The notes under the pieces are model-generated. The model saw nothing but the letters and a program-made list of their open reading frames with translations. It was not told the origin of the DNA and did not search any database. This document shows, in pieces, positions 1-10,327 of a stretch of 64,000 nucleotides of DNA. Source of the stretch: Agroathelia rolfsii. Its lineage: Eukaryota > Basidiomycota > Agaricomycetes > Amylocorticiales > Amylocorticiaceae. A program made the translations under genes and the position numbers. Where the stretch lies: NCBI GenBank assembly GCA_018343915.1, contig JABRWF010000002.1, positions 3,596,001-3,660,000 of the forward strand. The letters run 5' to 3'. Each line of letters opens with the position of its first letter. The first letter of the stretch is position 1.

Positions 1-1194
1 CAAATAACTGCTGGAGATGATAAAATAAGGCTGGAAATATGGGGTTGCCAGTGAGTGGATGCTTCTGCTGGCTGTTGGTGTATCATGACTGTCCAGACTT
101 TATACCTGGCATCCACTGACAGTTTAGAAGCATAATCATCATCACGAGAAGAAGGTCGGACGGTCCGCTGAGCAAATTGCATTCGTAAGGGGAAATAACT
201 TGTGAGGAAGATAAACATAGATCTACGGCATGCTTTGCAGGAATCAACACGCGGAATAATCTACGCAATAACTCGGGAAGTGGGTTTCAGGTGACACACG
301 AGATGTTGAGCGGTGGTAATCTTTTACCACGACGTCGGATGAAAGCGAACCAGGCCGGTTTGAATTTGCAGCGGACTGTGCGTAGGATTAATCTGAAAAT
401 ACTCTATTGAGTCTTTGTTACATCACATGTACACCCCTTGGTCGGCACGTAGCCATCCACTATGATAGATCTAATATTTTTGTTTCAAATGACAAGGAAG
501 ATATTTGAAGAGTAATACCATCAACTCGTATCCAGGCGCATTCAAAAATAAATCATCTGCCGTCCTGAAATAAACCAATCCCGCTAATACGCAAGTAGAG
601 TTGCCAAAGTGAAGCTTCACGTACGAAAGAAAAATGAAACTTGGCTCGGGGGTTTCGGGTTAGAATACTAAAAGATCAGCATCGATCAGTGCCAGCCAAC
701 TCCATAGGATTTGATTCAACGCTTAACGTTGTTTGCATGTGGCGGTTGTTCCGCTCGGGCCATTGCGGCCGCCAAGATGACGTGGATAGCCCCCGGTCAT
801 TGGCAGAGATATTCCGAGCAATGATCTCAGTAATAGCACAATACAAAATAAAAATCAAACGATACGGCTCGAATGGATTATGTTTTCAGTTCAAAGCTTC
901 ATTGTTTAACCGTTGTATAGCTGTAGAATGATTCCTGATTGATATTCGGGAAACGTAGGGTTTGAAGTATCCAGGGACATATGTAGCGACTCAATACACA
1001 CACCCACGTGCACGTTGATTACTTGGTACTCAGTCATCAGCTAGTCATTAGTCACTTCCACAAGGACCATACCAATCAGCCTCGTTGTAACACGTAAAAT
1101 GTCTTTTTTTTCGCTGTCCCAAACTGTAAGGATCCGGGTTAGAACGGAATTAACGAGCCCGAGTTTCATGTCCGAGTCCCTTATACACACTTGT
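1..1194. other. Non-coding stretch without recognised gene
   Basis: I find no reading frame longer than about 100 codons here, and none that resembles a known protein. Short open frames on both strands overlap without splice-site logic. The stretch leads into the repeat cluster that begins near 1195. It could hold the edge of a decayed mobile element, but I see no terminal repeats or transposase motifs. Confidence 0.5.
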
Positions 1195-1560
1195 CACGTG
1201 CTCTAGGCTTTTTATTTATTTATTTAGAGTCCTATCATGCTACTATGGCAAACCGGACTCCAGGGGATATCCTAGCTCTGAGCGGCGGCTGGTGGTAGGT
1301 GACTAAAGTGGGAGAGAGATAGTGGGTGTGGTAAGGTAGTGTTTGATATGTGCTGGTGTGTGCGGCGGGAAGCTTGTTGACGCTTAGCGCGCGGAATCAG
1401 TTTCTAGGGCCGTGGCAAAGGGAACAGGGGGGTAGAAGTATGCGGTGGAGAGAAAAAGCCGTATAAGAGGGGTTGGTGTAGAAAAATAACATAAAATAAA
1501 GTAAAGTGACAAGCCGTATGTCGAATGCTCCATGGCTCACAAACGGGGGCAGAAGGAAAG
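1195..1560 (+). repeat. Repeat copy A of a three-copy non-coding element
   Basis: The copy opens with CACGTGCTCTAGGC followed by a T-rich run. It continues with a segment containing CTATCATGCTACT and GGCAAACCGGA, then CCTAGCTCTGAG and GTGTGCGGCGGG. The same order of blocks recurs in copy B from 1561 and, inverted, in copy C to about 2080. Copy A is the most diverged of the three. It encodes nothing recognisable. This is direct sequence similarity seen by eye; the element family is not identified. Confidence 0.7.
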
Positions 1561-1882
1561 TCATGTGCTCTAGGCTTTTTTTTTTTGGTTAATTTATTTT
1601 AACTCCTATCATGCTACTAAGGCAAACCGGAGTCCAAGGGAGAGCCCTAGCTCTAAGGGGGGAGAAACTGTGGTAGGTAACTAAAGTGGGAGGGATAAAG
1701 CTAGGTGTGGTAGGTGTTGTGCCATGTAGGTGTTGTGTGTGCGGCGGGTTGTGATGTCAGCGCCTAGGTTGCGGTGACAGGTTCTAGAGCCGAGTAGGTA
1801 ATAAAGCGGTAGAGGGTGAAAGAGGAGAGCGAGAAATATAAACAGTAGTTGCAAAAGTTAGAAATGAGGGAAAAAAATATAA
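1561..1882 (+). repeat. Repeat copy B, left arm of a long inverted repeat
   Basis: This is a direct repeat of copy A, starting with CATGTGCTCTAGGC. The section from about 1576 to 1770 is the near-exact reverse complement of about 1895-2080 (copy C), so B and C form an imperfect palindrome with arms of roughly 190 bp and a central spacer of about 125 bp. No coding potential is visible. A non-autonomous, MITE-like element or a rearranged tandem repeat would fit. Confidence 0.75.
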
Positions 1883-2108
1883 CACGTGCTCTAGGCGCTG
1901 ATACCACAACCCGCCGCGCACACAACGCCTACATGGCACAACACCTACCACACCTAGCTTTATCCCTCCCACTTTAGTTACCTACCACAATTTCTCCCCC
2001 CTTAGAGCTAGGGCTCTCCCTTGGACTCCGGTTTGCCTTAGTAGCATGATAAGAGTTAAAATAAATTAACCAAAAAAAAACGCACACACTTATCACGTGA
2101 GGGCTTTT
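1883..2108 (-). repeat. Repeat copy C, inverted relative to A and B
   Basis: Starting at CACGTGCTCTAGGC, the sequence switches to the reverse complement of copy B (matching B from about 1770 back to 1578). It ends in a poly-A tract, then a further CACGTG near 2095 and another T-run. CACGTG or its one-base variant therefore occurs at each junction of the three copies. The nearest gene downstream is the broken ARMT1 copy, whose 5' exon is missing just beyond this point. Confidence 0.72.
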
Positions 2109-2291
2109 TTTTTTAATACGTTTGCATACCGCATCATGTACCGAATACAAACTACGGTATAAGTAGCTGAGGAGTAGGTTCAAACAATGAGGGTAGTGTG
2201 GAGGGTAGTGGCATAGGGGGGAATTAGAAGAATTGAAGTTGCATGTAAAATGACCAGCCTGCCAGTGATATGACAATAGAGATCAAGGGAG

Positions 2292-3925
2292 GGAGAAAAG
2301 GACAGCTTCGCGTGTGCCACCATGGGAGAGCGACTTCCCACTATCTTGGGGAAGGCAATTGAAGATGCCATCCAAACCCTCAACCAGATACACGACAAAG
2401 ACCGCATTGTAGACCTAGTGGATTGTATTAATGCGATGTCGTCACTGATGGAAGACTTGTCAAGCAATGCCAAACTCAGACCCATTATTGATGATGGCGA
2501 AGCGGATGTTGCTCTTTGGAACAAAGCAATTGAGAAGCTGAAGGGGTAAGGAATGAATTATCAAGTTGTCGATAAACGATGTTGACGTTCCGAGCCAGCC
2601 AAAGATTTCATGAATGCAACTTGGCCCTTTGCAGAGGCATACAAATATCGCCGCTTGCGCGAGTGCTTTAGCCTCAGCAAATATTGGTCATATTATGATG
2701 TCCTTTATCGCCAGAAAGTACGCCAAAGCATCCTTGATGTTGCACATACTAATTACTTTTTGATAGTGTGACACCTTCTCATGCTCTTCTGACGCCGTCC
2801 TTGAGTTGTCTATGCGATCTATCCAGCCGCCTCAAAAACACCAGGACGCATTACGTGAAGAGGTGGAGGAATCGGAGCGTCGAATTTTCATAGAACTGAC
2901 GCAGATCTGTTTATGGGGGAACTCCACTGATCTTTCGCTCTTAATTAACATGACGGAGGAGCAGATCAAGTCTCTACAGTCGACGGGTGGAGAGACTCTC
3001 GCTGCGACAGAGAAGGACATCCTCGGCAATGATATACATAAGCTGTGGGAGATGGTCAAGGTACTCCGGGCGGTAGAATAAACTTCGTCCTCGATAATGC
3101 AGGCTTCGAGCTTTACTGCGATTGCATCTATGGTATTTGTCGTTACCAATGTTACCGTTCATACGAAAATAGCTGACCATCGATGTATCATACAGCGGAC
3201 TTCCTGATTCAAAGCGGCCTCGCAAAGCAAGTGCGCTTCCACGGCAAGAGATATCCATGGTTCGTGTCGGATGTCACGAAGAAAGACTGGAACTGGCTCT
3301 TGAACTCAATGGTCTATGGGCATCTGTTCCCGCACGCCAGTGAGGCCGAGATGCAATCTCTTCGTCACTTTGGAAATCGCTGGAAGGTATTAATCTTGTT
3401 TTTACGAGACGTGGACCGCAGTTGCTTACAAAAAAATCAACCCACGGCAATATCAGAAAGAGAGTAGATGGGTATACGAGCAACATCCATTCTGGTGTAC
3501 TGGCTACACATACTGGGAGTTGCACTCGGAAGCTCCGGATCTTTTCTTGCACCTCTCTGAGTCGGACCTTGTGATCTTCAAAGGCGACCTCAATCATCGC
3601 AAGCTGACATATGACTGTGAGGCTCCGGCATCCACTCCGTTTGACGTTGCCATTGGCCCCATGGCCTTTACCGCAGGAGCACCTCGAGTCGCCAGTTTGT
3701 GCACGATCAAGAGCGATGTTGTCGTAGGCTTAGGAGAAGACGGCGACAAAATTGTAGATAAACTAAACAAAGAAGAGCCAGGATGGAAGATTAGTGGGAA
3801 ATACGTGAGGCTTAGTTGCTAATCACTGAAAAGTTTACTTCTGAGCCATGGCACTAACATTTACATTTTAGGCAGTCGTGTTATTAAGTGATGGACGGCC
3901 TTGCGAGAAGGTGCAATTTGTTTAG
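2292..3925 (+). pseudogene. Broken tandem copy of ARMT1/DUF89 phosphatase
   Basis: All exons except the first match the intact gene at 5803-7571. They include the N-terminal helical part (MGERLPTILGK at 2322), the DNAGFEL metal-site motif, and FKGDLNHRKL. Three lesions argue against function. The first exon is absent, since similarity stops near 2295. The first intron region (about 2547-2610) cannot be spliced in frame with its available GT and AG sites. Finally, a net 10-bp loss after VKVLR near 3070, relative to the intact copy, shifts the frame and meets a stop at 3079-3081. Downstream exons, the two 3' introns (3387-3456 and 3805-3871) and the stop at 3925 are still recognisable. It might be transcribed, but it could give at most a truncated protein. 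Confidence 0.8.
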
Positions 3926-5802
3926 GAGTTTATTATTGAGAAATACACCGTATAGAAAGGCTAAGCGTCGAAGACGGTAACGACAACACTTGAAAACCCA
4001 AAGATAAATGGCCAGAATAACAGACACATTGATAGATTGAACTTTGCAACGCAGCTCGGCCAAGAAGCTTCTAATTACAACCTATAACTATACACGCACA
4101 TACTTATAATTGCCAGTTTTTTTTCGGACGTTGTATGGTTTATCATGACTGTTAAACTACGAGTCCACTTTTGGTACCTTGTTTTCTGGTCTATGAAATG
4201 TCTGCACACAATAAATATACATGTATGTACAATTTTTATAGCTTAAACATCACAATAACAATTGTAGTGACGGCGAGCAGCAGGAGTACTCAAGCTTAGC
4301 ATCACAACTGACTGTGCTATGATTCTGGCTTTTTTTCTCCTTTCTTTTTCATCAATTTGTTATGTGATTCAAGTTCAGATTAGTCATTTCTGATGTTAGA
4401 CACAGCCTGAGTACCAGTGATCAGGAGGTGGAGGGCATGACCAGGCAACAGGTACTACCGTACTAGTGAGCGACAAGAGATTGAGCACAGCACAAAATCA
4501 TACAATTTGTATGGTTTTATGCTGTGCCTACACTTTTATTACTCCCTAGTATAATACGGACAACAGGGTTAGAGACAGAGAAACTTAGGAAATAATAGGG
4601 AGAGCGTTTGTTACATATAGGACTCGGATTCAAGTTTTGGAAATTGTAGGGAGAGAGGAAACATAGAACACATTCGGAGAAGCAATGGGTGGCAGAAAGT
4701 GGCAGAAGCATTGAGTCATCGACACAGGCCTGCGACAGCCTGCTAGTGAAAGCAGCTGAATACATCAAATCGTGCTGCTTCTGGATAGTATGTAGAGGGC
4801 TGACAGAAGTTACGGAACCGGTGCGAATATAGAGTTGCATTTTTCGAATTACTACTGGCATAGCATTCTTGATTTGCTTGGATGCACCGCACTGATAGCA
4901 TCCAGTTGGGAATTTAGCACATGCAGATCGTCGGATGTACTTGGGGGGATTATTGACTTGCACTGTGTCTATTAACATCAGGTATGGTCTGGACTTTACA
5001 TTCCATTATATAGAGCACTGTAACCAGCTGGTATCTGTAAGTAAAACAGGTAAATCTTATCATTACGCTAATGTGTCACACACAGCCTGGATGGAGGAAG
5101 TGCATGCAAAAGTATAAGGAGATTATATTAGTACGGCTTTAGCACCTGAGATGGAGTCGGAGAACTTACCGATAATATTCCATGTCGGGTCAACTAGGAG
5201 TGCGGCCATGGGGTGCTTTGATAATTCAATCGAAGAGCTTGTCTCCGAGTCCTAGCCTTGATTTTGCATTTGATTCATTGTGCCTTCTTCCTGTGCTGGA
5301 TACATATTTTGATGAATACAGTAAATGTGCTGATAACCTGATATCAGCCTTGCAATTGCGTGTGCGTCCATTATACTTGTCCATCCAGACTTGAATGAGG
5401 TTCAGGGGTTAGACTCGGAGTGAGGTACAGATGGTCTGTAGTTGACTCTGACGTCATGTGACCCGAGCAGAAGCATCTCGGTTATGGAAATGCACCTTCG
5501 TTTCTGCATCGGCTTGTAAGTGCAATGACCCAGATTCCGAAACAGGTTCTCCTGTCATCGAAAGTGAATTCGAAGTCGAGACTTACAGAAGTATAAAAGT
5601 CCTTCCACCTCGTTGTGCATCGCCATATCATCTCCCATCCCTTCCTCTCTTCACTGCAGTGAACTAAGCTCGTGGTATCACTCGTGTTATGTCCATCAAC
5701 GAAAATCTTGTTTCAAATAAAGCGGGCATCCCATCACTCGATCGGGGCCCTTCTAAGGTCACCCTCTCGGTTGAGCATCTTCCTAGCAAGCACAAAGTGG
5801 AG
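3926..5802. other. Intergenic spacer between the two ARMT1 copies
   Basis: No gene is supported. A 153-codon open frame on the minus strand (4517-4978) has no recognisable domain and no convincing splice partners. A near-perfect palindrome sits at 4485-4527. The last 200 bp probably contain the promoter of the intact ARMT1 gene: TATAAAA occurs at about 5592 and pyrimidine-rich sequence at 5600-5650. An ATG at 5689 is in frame with the chosen start at 5803, so the 5' end of that gene could extend into this spacer. Confidence 0.5.
4485..4527. repeat. 43-bp palindrome
   Basis: Two 21-nt arms (4485-4505 and 4507-4527) are reverse complements around a single central T, with two mismatches that would both be G-T pairs in RNA. 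The outer end is GCACAGCA on both strands. It is isolated; I see no second copy in the window. Confidence 0.8.
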
Positions 5803-7571
5803 ATGGCTTATCCGCTGCAGCCCTCTATGGTGCGTTATCTTCTACAAGTAACTACCAACAATCATCGACGTGTCTCCTTTACAGGTTAACCCAAATCATC
5901 CACCATGGCCTGCATTCCGTGGTTATCACAAATTCAGCTTTGCCTACGCTACCATGGGAGAACGCCTTCCCACTATCTTGGGAAAGGCTATTGAAGATAC
6001 CATTCAAACCCTCAACCAGGTGCACGACGAAGACCGCATCGTCGATCTGGTGAATTGTGTCAATGAAATGTCATCCCTGATGAAAGACCTGTCGGGCAAT
6101 GCAAAACTTAGACCCATCGTCGATGACGGCGAAGCGGATGTCGCTCTCTGGAACAAAGCAATTGCGAAGCACTTCAAGGGTAAAGCAAGAGTTAGCCCAG
6201 GAATTGCAAAATGATACTAATACATTCAATTAGGCAAAGATTTCATGAACGCACCTTGGCTTTTTGCAGAAGCATACAAATATCGCCGCTTACGCGAGTG
6301 CTTTAGTCTCAGCAAATATTGGTCTGATTACGATGTTTTCTATCGCCAGAAGGTATGTCATGGTGACATCGACTGTTTTTAATGCTAATCGCTTTTGATA
6401 GTGTGATACTTTCTCGCGCTCTTCCGAGGCCGTCTTTGAACTGTCTACGCGATTCGCCGAGCCGTTACAAAAGCGGGATAGTGGCTCATCGGGACAGTTG
6501 GAAGAAGCGGAGCGTCGTGTATTCATGGAGCTGACTCAGATTTGTCTATGGGGGAACTCAACCGATCTCTCGCTTCTCATCAATATGACTGAGGAGCAGA
6601 TCAAGGCTTTGCAATCAACGGGCGGAGAGGCTCTCGCTGCAACGGAGAAGAACATTCTTGGTAATGATATGCACAAGCTGTGGGAAACGGTCAAGGCACT
6701 CCGGAGTAAGAAAGGTGGCAGGATAGATTTCGTCCTCGATAATGCAGGCTTCGAGCTTTACTGCGACTGCATCTATGGTATTTGCCATTACTGATGGTAT
6801 GATTCACGAGCAAATGGCTAATCATCTATGCTTAATATAGCGGACTTCCTGATTCAAAGCGGCCTCGCAAAGCAAGTGCGCTTCCACGGCAAGAGATATC
6901 CATGGTTCGTGTCGGATGTCACGAAGAAAGACTGGAACTGGCTCTTGAACTCAATGGTCTATGGGCATCTGTTCCCGCACGCCAGTGAGGCTGAGATGCA
7001 ATCTCTTCGTCACTTAGGAAATCGCTGGAAGGTATTAATCTTGTTTTTAAGAGACGTGGACCGCAGTTGCTTACACAAGAATCAACCCATAGCAATATCA
7101 GAAAGAGGGTAGATGGGTATACGAGCAACATCCATTCTGGTGTACTGGCTACACATACTGGGAGTTGCACTCGGAAGCTCCGGATCTTTTCTTGCACCTC
7201 TCTGAGTCGGACCTTGTGATCTTCAAAGGCGACCTCAATCATCGCAAGCTGACATATGACTGTGAGGCTCCGGCATCCACTCCGTTTGATGTCGCTATTG
7301 GGCCAATGGCTTCCGCCGCAGGAGCACCCAGAGTTGCTAGTTTGCGCACAATCAAGAGCGATGTTGTCGTAGGCTTAGGAGAAGATGGCGACAAGATTGC
7401 AGATAAACTTGATGAAGAAGAGCCAGGCTGGAAAATTAGTGGCAAATATGTAAGTCTCAATTGTTGACTGTTCGAATGTTTATTTCTGAGCCATGGTGGT
7501 GATGTTTGTATTGACAGGCGGTCGTGTTGCTGAGCGAAGGACGACCTGGCGAGAAGGTACTCTTTGCTTAG
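5803..7571 (+). CDS. ARMT1-type damage-control phosphatase (DUF89)
   Basis: Seven exons (5803-5829, 5885-6179, 6234-6352, 6402-6777, 6841-7031, 7102-7449, 7518-7571) join in frame to 469 codons, the usual size for fungal subfamily III DUF89 proteins. These are Mn/Co-dependent phosphatases acting on damaged phosphometabolites; the human member was also reported as an acidic-residue methyltransferase. The N-terminal part includes PPWPAFRGYHKFSFAYAT and a helical bundle. The metal-site motifs DNAGFEL and FKGDLNHRKL are intact, as is FHGKRYPWFVSDV. The start at 5803 (MAYPLQPS) is chosen because fungal relatives begin shortly before the PPWP-like segment; an in-frame ATG at 5689 would add 38 residues. 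The intact gene lies 1.9 kb downstream of its broken copy. The physiological substrate cannot be read from sequence. Confidence 0.88.
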
Positions 7572-7926
7572 GAGAAATCATATATTATATGGCATATGGA
7601 GCGTCCAAGCAACGTTCGAAGATATGCAGTTGATATGGACAATACAGTAGCGCTGGCATTAGACATAGATAATTTGTTTTTCTGTATTTGTTAGCCTGGA
7701 ATTTTCAATCACGTGCACATTTCCACAAGCGGCTTGAACTTGATGCAAGTTAACGGATTGAGGATTTCAGTCGTTACTCACGCTGTCTCGACGGCGACAA
7801 TAGGTTGTACGACGTGCGTCAACCAAACTTTACTAGCAGAGGTGCGAAATCGCATATGGATACGATAGTTTTTAGAACGAGTGTTCGTAGTCTCGGAAAC
7901 CCGCTGGCACTACCAGTCGACGAGAG
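7572..7926. promoter_or_regulatory. Intergenic region before the UNC-45 gene
   Basis: 355 bp lie between the ARMT1 stop and the UNC-45 start, in tandem orientation. It presumably carries the ARMT1 terminator and the UNC-45 promoter. A CACGTG (E-box-like) site is at 7710-7715. Nothing else is recognisable. Confidence 0.35.
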
Positions 7927-10164
7927 ATGGCTAAAATCGAGGAACAACCGGTCTCCGAGTCTGAAATGATATCACAACTGGAAGCGCTTCTAGCGAAGAT
8001 TCAAAAGGCACCCGGTTCGCGAATTTCTCTCTCTCAGGAGGAGATCAGTCTCCTTGTCTCCTCGCTATCGAAGGTGGATAACGTGACAATACGCTCCAAA
8101 GGCTTCATAGCCTTGGCAGCTTTCGCCCAAGGAATTCGTTCTTCTATTCGTTCTACCAAAACTGTACCCGGAGAGGTGGACCCGGGTGCGAAAGAGGTCG
8201 CTCAGACTTTCTCGCGCATACTTTCCAATCTCTCGACATCTACCGAGGAACATGACATCCTTAGTGCAGCCGTCTTCCTTAGCTCTCTCTTCCAAGTCGA
8301 TACTCCTGCTGCATCCGTTTTAACCGTGGAAAATGGAGAAGGAATCCTCGATACGATAATGGATGCTATTGACATGCCCACCTATACCAATCCAAAGCTT
8401 CACCTTGCCGTAGCCCATCTTCTAGCGCTGGCTGCGGGTGATAAGAAAACTAGGTCGGCTTTTCCACCCCAAACGAAAGCATGGCTAGAGGAACAATCAA
8501 GCCAGATCAAGGATTTATCACTCAAGGCTGCAGCAGCGGTCGCACTTGTCAAGCTCTCTCGAGGATCAGCACAAGATGCGAGTGAGATTACCAGTACTGG
8601 TATAGCAGGCGATTCCGCCAGCTCTGCTGCTGCGGACTCACAGCTAGCAGACCTCATGAGGACGCTTGTACTTACATCTTCGTCTAAGGAATCCGAAGAA
8701 AAAAGTTCGACACTTCCACTCTCCTCAGTCGCTGACGCCATTGAGGGTTTGGCCTACCTAAGCACAGACTCATCCGTCAAAGAATCCCTAGCATCAGATC
8801 CCGCCTTTTTGACTAAACTATTTGGTCTTATCCCGCGCAGGAAGAGAGGATCAAGCATTGTAGGCGGTACGCCGATGGTGGATGTGAACCCTACTGTGCT
8901 TTATGGGACTATGGTAATCATTACTAACCTAGTTTCCTATCCTCCTCGCATGAACGAAGAGCAAGCTCAGATCGCAAAACTACGCAAGATGGCTAAAGGT
9001 CCTGGATCTTCATCTAATGTTGAAGCCGATCCGCGCGAGGATGATGCACACGTCAAAGCACGCGGTGTCAAACTGATCGCTGCTGGAGTGCTGGATGTAC
9101 TATCTGCTGCGGTAACCCTGACTGATAGTCGTGCGGTGCGCGCTAGCATAGGCAAAGCATATTTAAGCTTAGTCACGAATCAAGATATTCGGGGCAAAGT
9201 ACTCCAGACGGGAGGAGCCAAAGCCTTGTTGTCGTTAGTAAACAAGATTATGGCGGAAGCGTCGGAATCTATCAAGTCCAAGGGACAAGCACCTTCCAAA
9301 GTAAACACCGAACTCATACTCCCACTAGATGCAGGGGATTTTGAATGCATCCAAGCTCTCGCCAAGCTGACAATTACATCGCCACCGCTCGCAGTTTTTG
9401 GTCCTGATCCTACCACTCCCTTCTCTGCTATACCTGCCTTTGTTGCTTCGGTCACTCACCCGAATTCGTCGTTACTCCAGCGCTTCGAGTCACTCATGGC
9501 GCTGACAAACGTCTCATCCGCTTCTCCTCAAGCCGCAGAGCGCGTCGCGAGCGCACCAGGCCTCATGAACAAGGTCGAGTTACTCATGCTCGAGGACCAT
9601 GTTCTCGTACGCCGCGCGTCTGTCGAGCTCATATGCAACTTGATCGTTGGATCTGACTCGGTCTTCCAACGTTATTCGGGCAGTGGGCCCGAAAAGTCGA
9701 TGGGGGCTTTGGCCAAATCAAAATTGCAGATTTTATTGGCTCTATCGGATGTAGCGGACTTGCCCACGCGGAGTGCAGCCTCGGGAGCGCTGGCAACGTT
9801 GACAGCCGAGAAAAGCGCATGTTTGGCCTTGTTAGAGCTTCAGCACGAAAGGAATCGAGTCTTTCGTGTCTTAACGACGCTGATTGATCCATCCGTTGTT
9901 CCAAAAATTACAGAGGCTCAAGAAGACGAGGAAGAGGTAGAAGAAGTACAAGAAGACGCAGGGCTAGTTCATCGAGCGGTGGTTTGCGTCTCGAATCTGC
10001 TGTTCGCCGTTGAAGACGGACAGAAGTCTGAAGTAGCAAAGCAAGCTCAAGAAGTAGGGTTACCTACTGCTTTGATCGGGGTCATAAAAAAAGGTGGGAA
10101 TCCGGCAGTATTACAGCCTGCCATGGAGGCTGTAAAATGGATTTTAAAAGCTTCACAAAAATAA
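7927..10164 (+). CDS. UNC-45/She4/Rng3-type myosin chaperone
   Basis: This is a single-exon gene of 745 codons. It is predicted to be all-helical with armadillo-like repeats. It matches the UNC-45 central plus UCS region of the fungal proteins She4 (S. cerevisiae) and Rng3 (S. pombe), which bind myosin motor domains, help them fold and keep them active. Like the fungal forms, it lacks the N-terminal TPR domain of animal UNC-45. An acidic segment (EDEEEVEEVQEDAG) sits near residues 668-681, before the last repeats. The length is close to She4 (789). The start ATG lies in a purine context (GAGAGATGGC) and there is no upstream in-frame alternative. A probable client, class I myosin, is encoded 12 kb downstream. 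The absence of introns contrasts with its neighbours. Confidence 0.85.
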   Translation: MAKIEEQPVSESEMISQLEALLAKIQKAPGSRISLSQEEISLLVSSLSKVDNVTIRSKGFIALAAFAQGIRSSIRSTKTVPGEVDPGAKEVAQTFSRILSNLSTSTEEHDILSAAVFLSSLFQVDTPAASVLTVENGEGILDTIMDAIDMPTYTNPKLHLAVAHLLALAAGDKKTRSAFPPQTKAWLEEQSSQIKDLSLKAAAAVALVKLSRGSAQDASEITSTGIAGDSASSAAADSQLADLMRTLVLTSSSKESEEKSSTLPLSSVADAIEGLAYLSTDSSVKESLASDPAFLTKLFGLIPRRKRGSSIVGGTPMVDVNPTVLYGTMVIITNLVSYPPRMNEEQAQIAKLRKMAKGPGSSSNVEADPREDDAHVKARGVKLIAAGVLDVLSAAVTLTDSRAVRASIGKAYLSLVTNQDIRGKVLQTGGAKALLSLVNKIMAEASESIKSKGQAPSKVNTELILPLDAGDFECIQALAKLTITSPPLAVFGPDPTTPFSAIPAFVASVTHPNSSLLQRFESLMALTNVSSASPQAAERVASAPGLMNKVELLMLEDHVLVRRASVELICNLIVGSDSVFQRYSGSGPEKSMGALAKSKLQILLALSDVADLPTRSAASGALATLTAEKSACLALLELQHERNRVFRVLTTLIDPSVVPKITEAQEDEEEVEEVQEDAGLVHRAVVCVSNLLFAVEDGQKSEVAKQAQEVGLPTALIGVIKKGGNPAVLQPAMEAVKWILKASQK

Positions 10165-10327
10165 GCATATGTTGATTACTGGGTGTAATACTGGCACTTA
10201 TGTAATATCAGTGAGATTTATGATGGTTATACCTGGCAAAGAGCCAAGTAATATCATGCCGGTATGGAAGTCTGAGCCCGAGATGTTCGGAAGTACTAAT
10301 TCTTGATCTCAATCCCCCACGAACTCA

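Noticed and set aside
4517..4978. 153-codon open frame on the minus strand as a gene
   Set aside because: No recognisable domain, unusual composition, no splice partners, and it lies in a repeat- and palindrome-bearing spacer.
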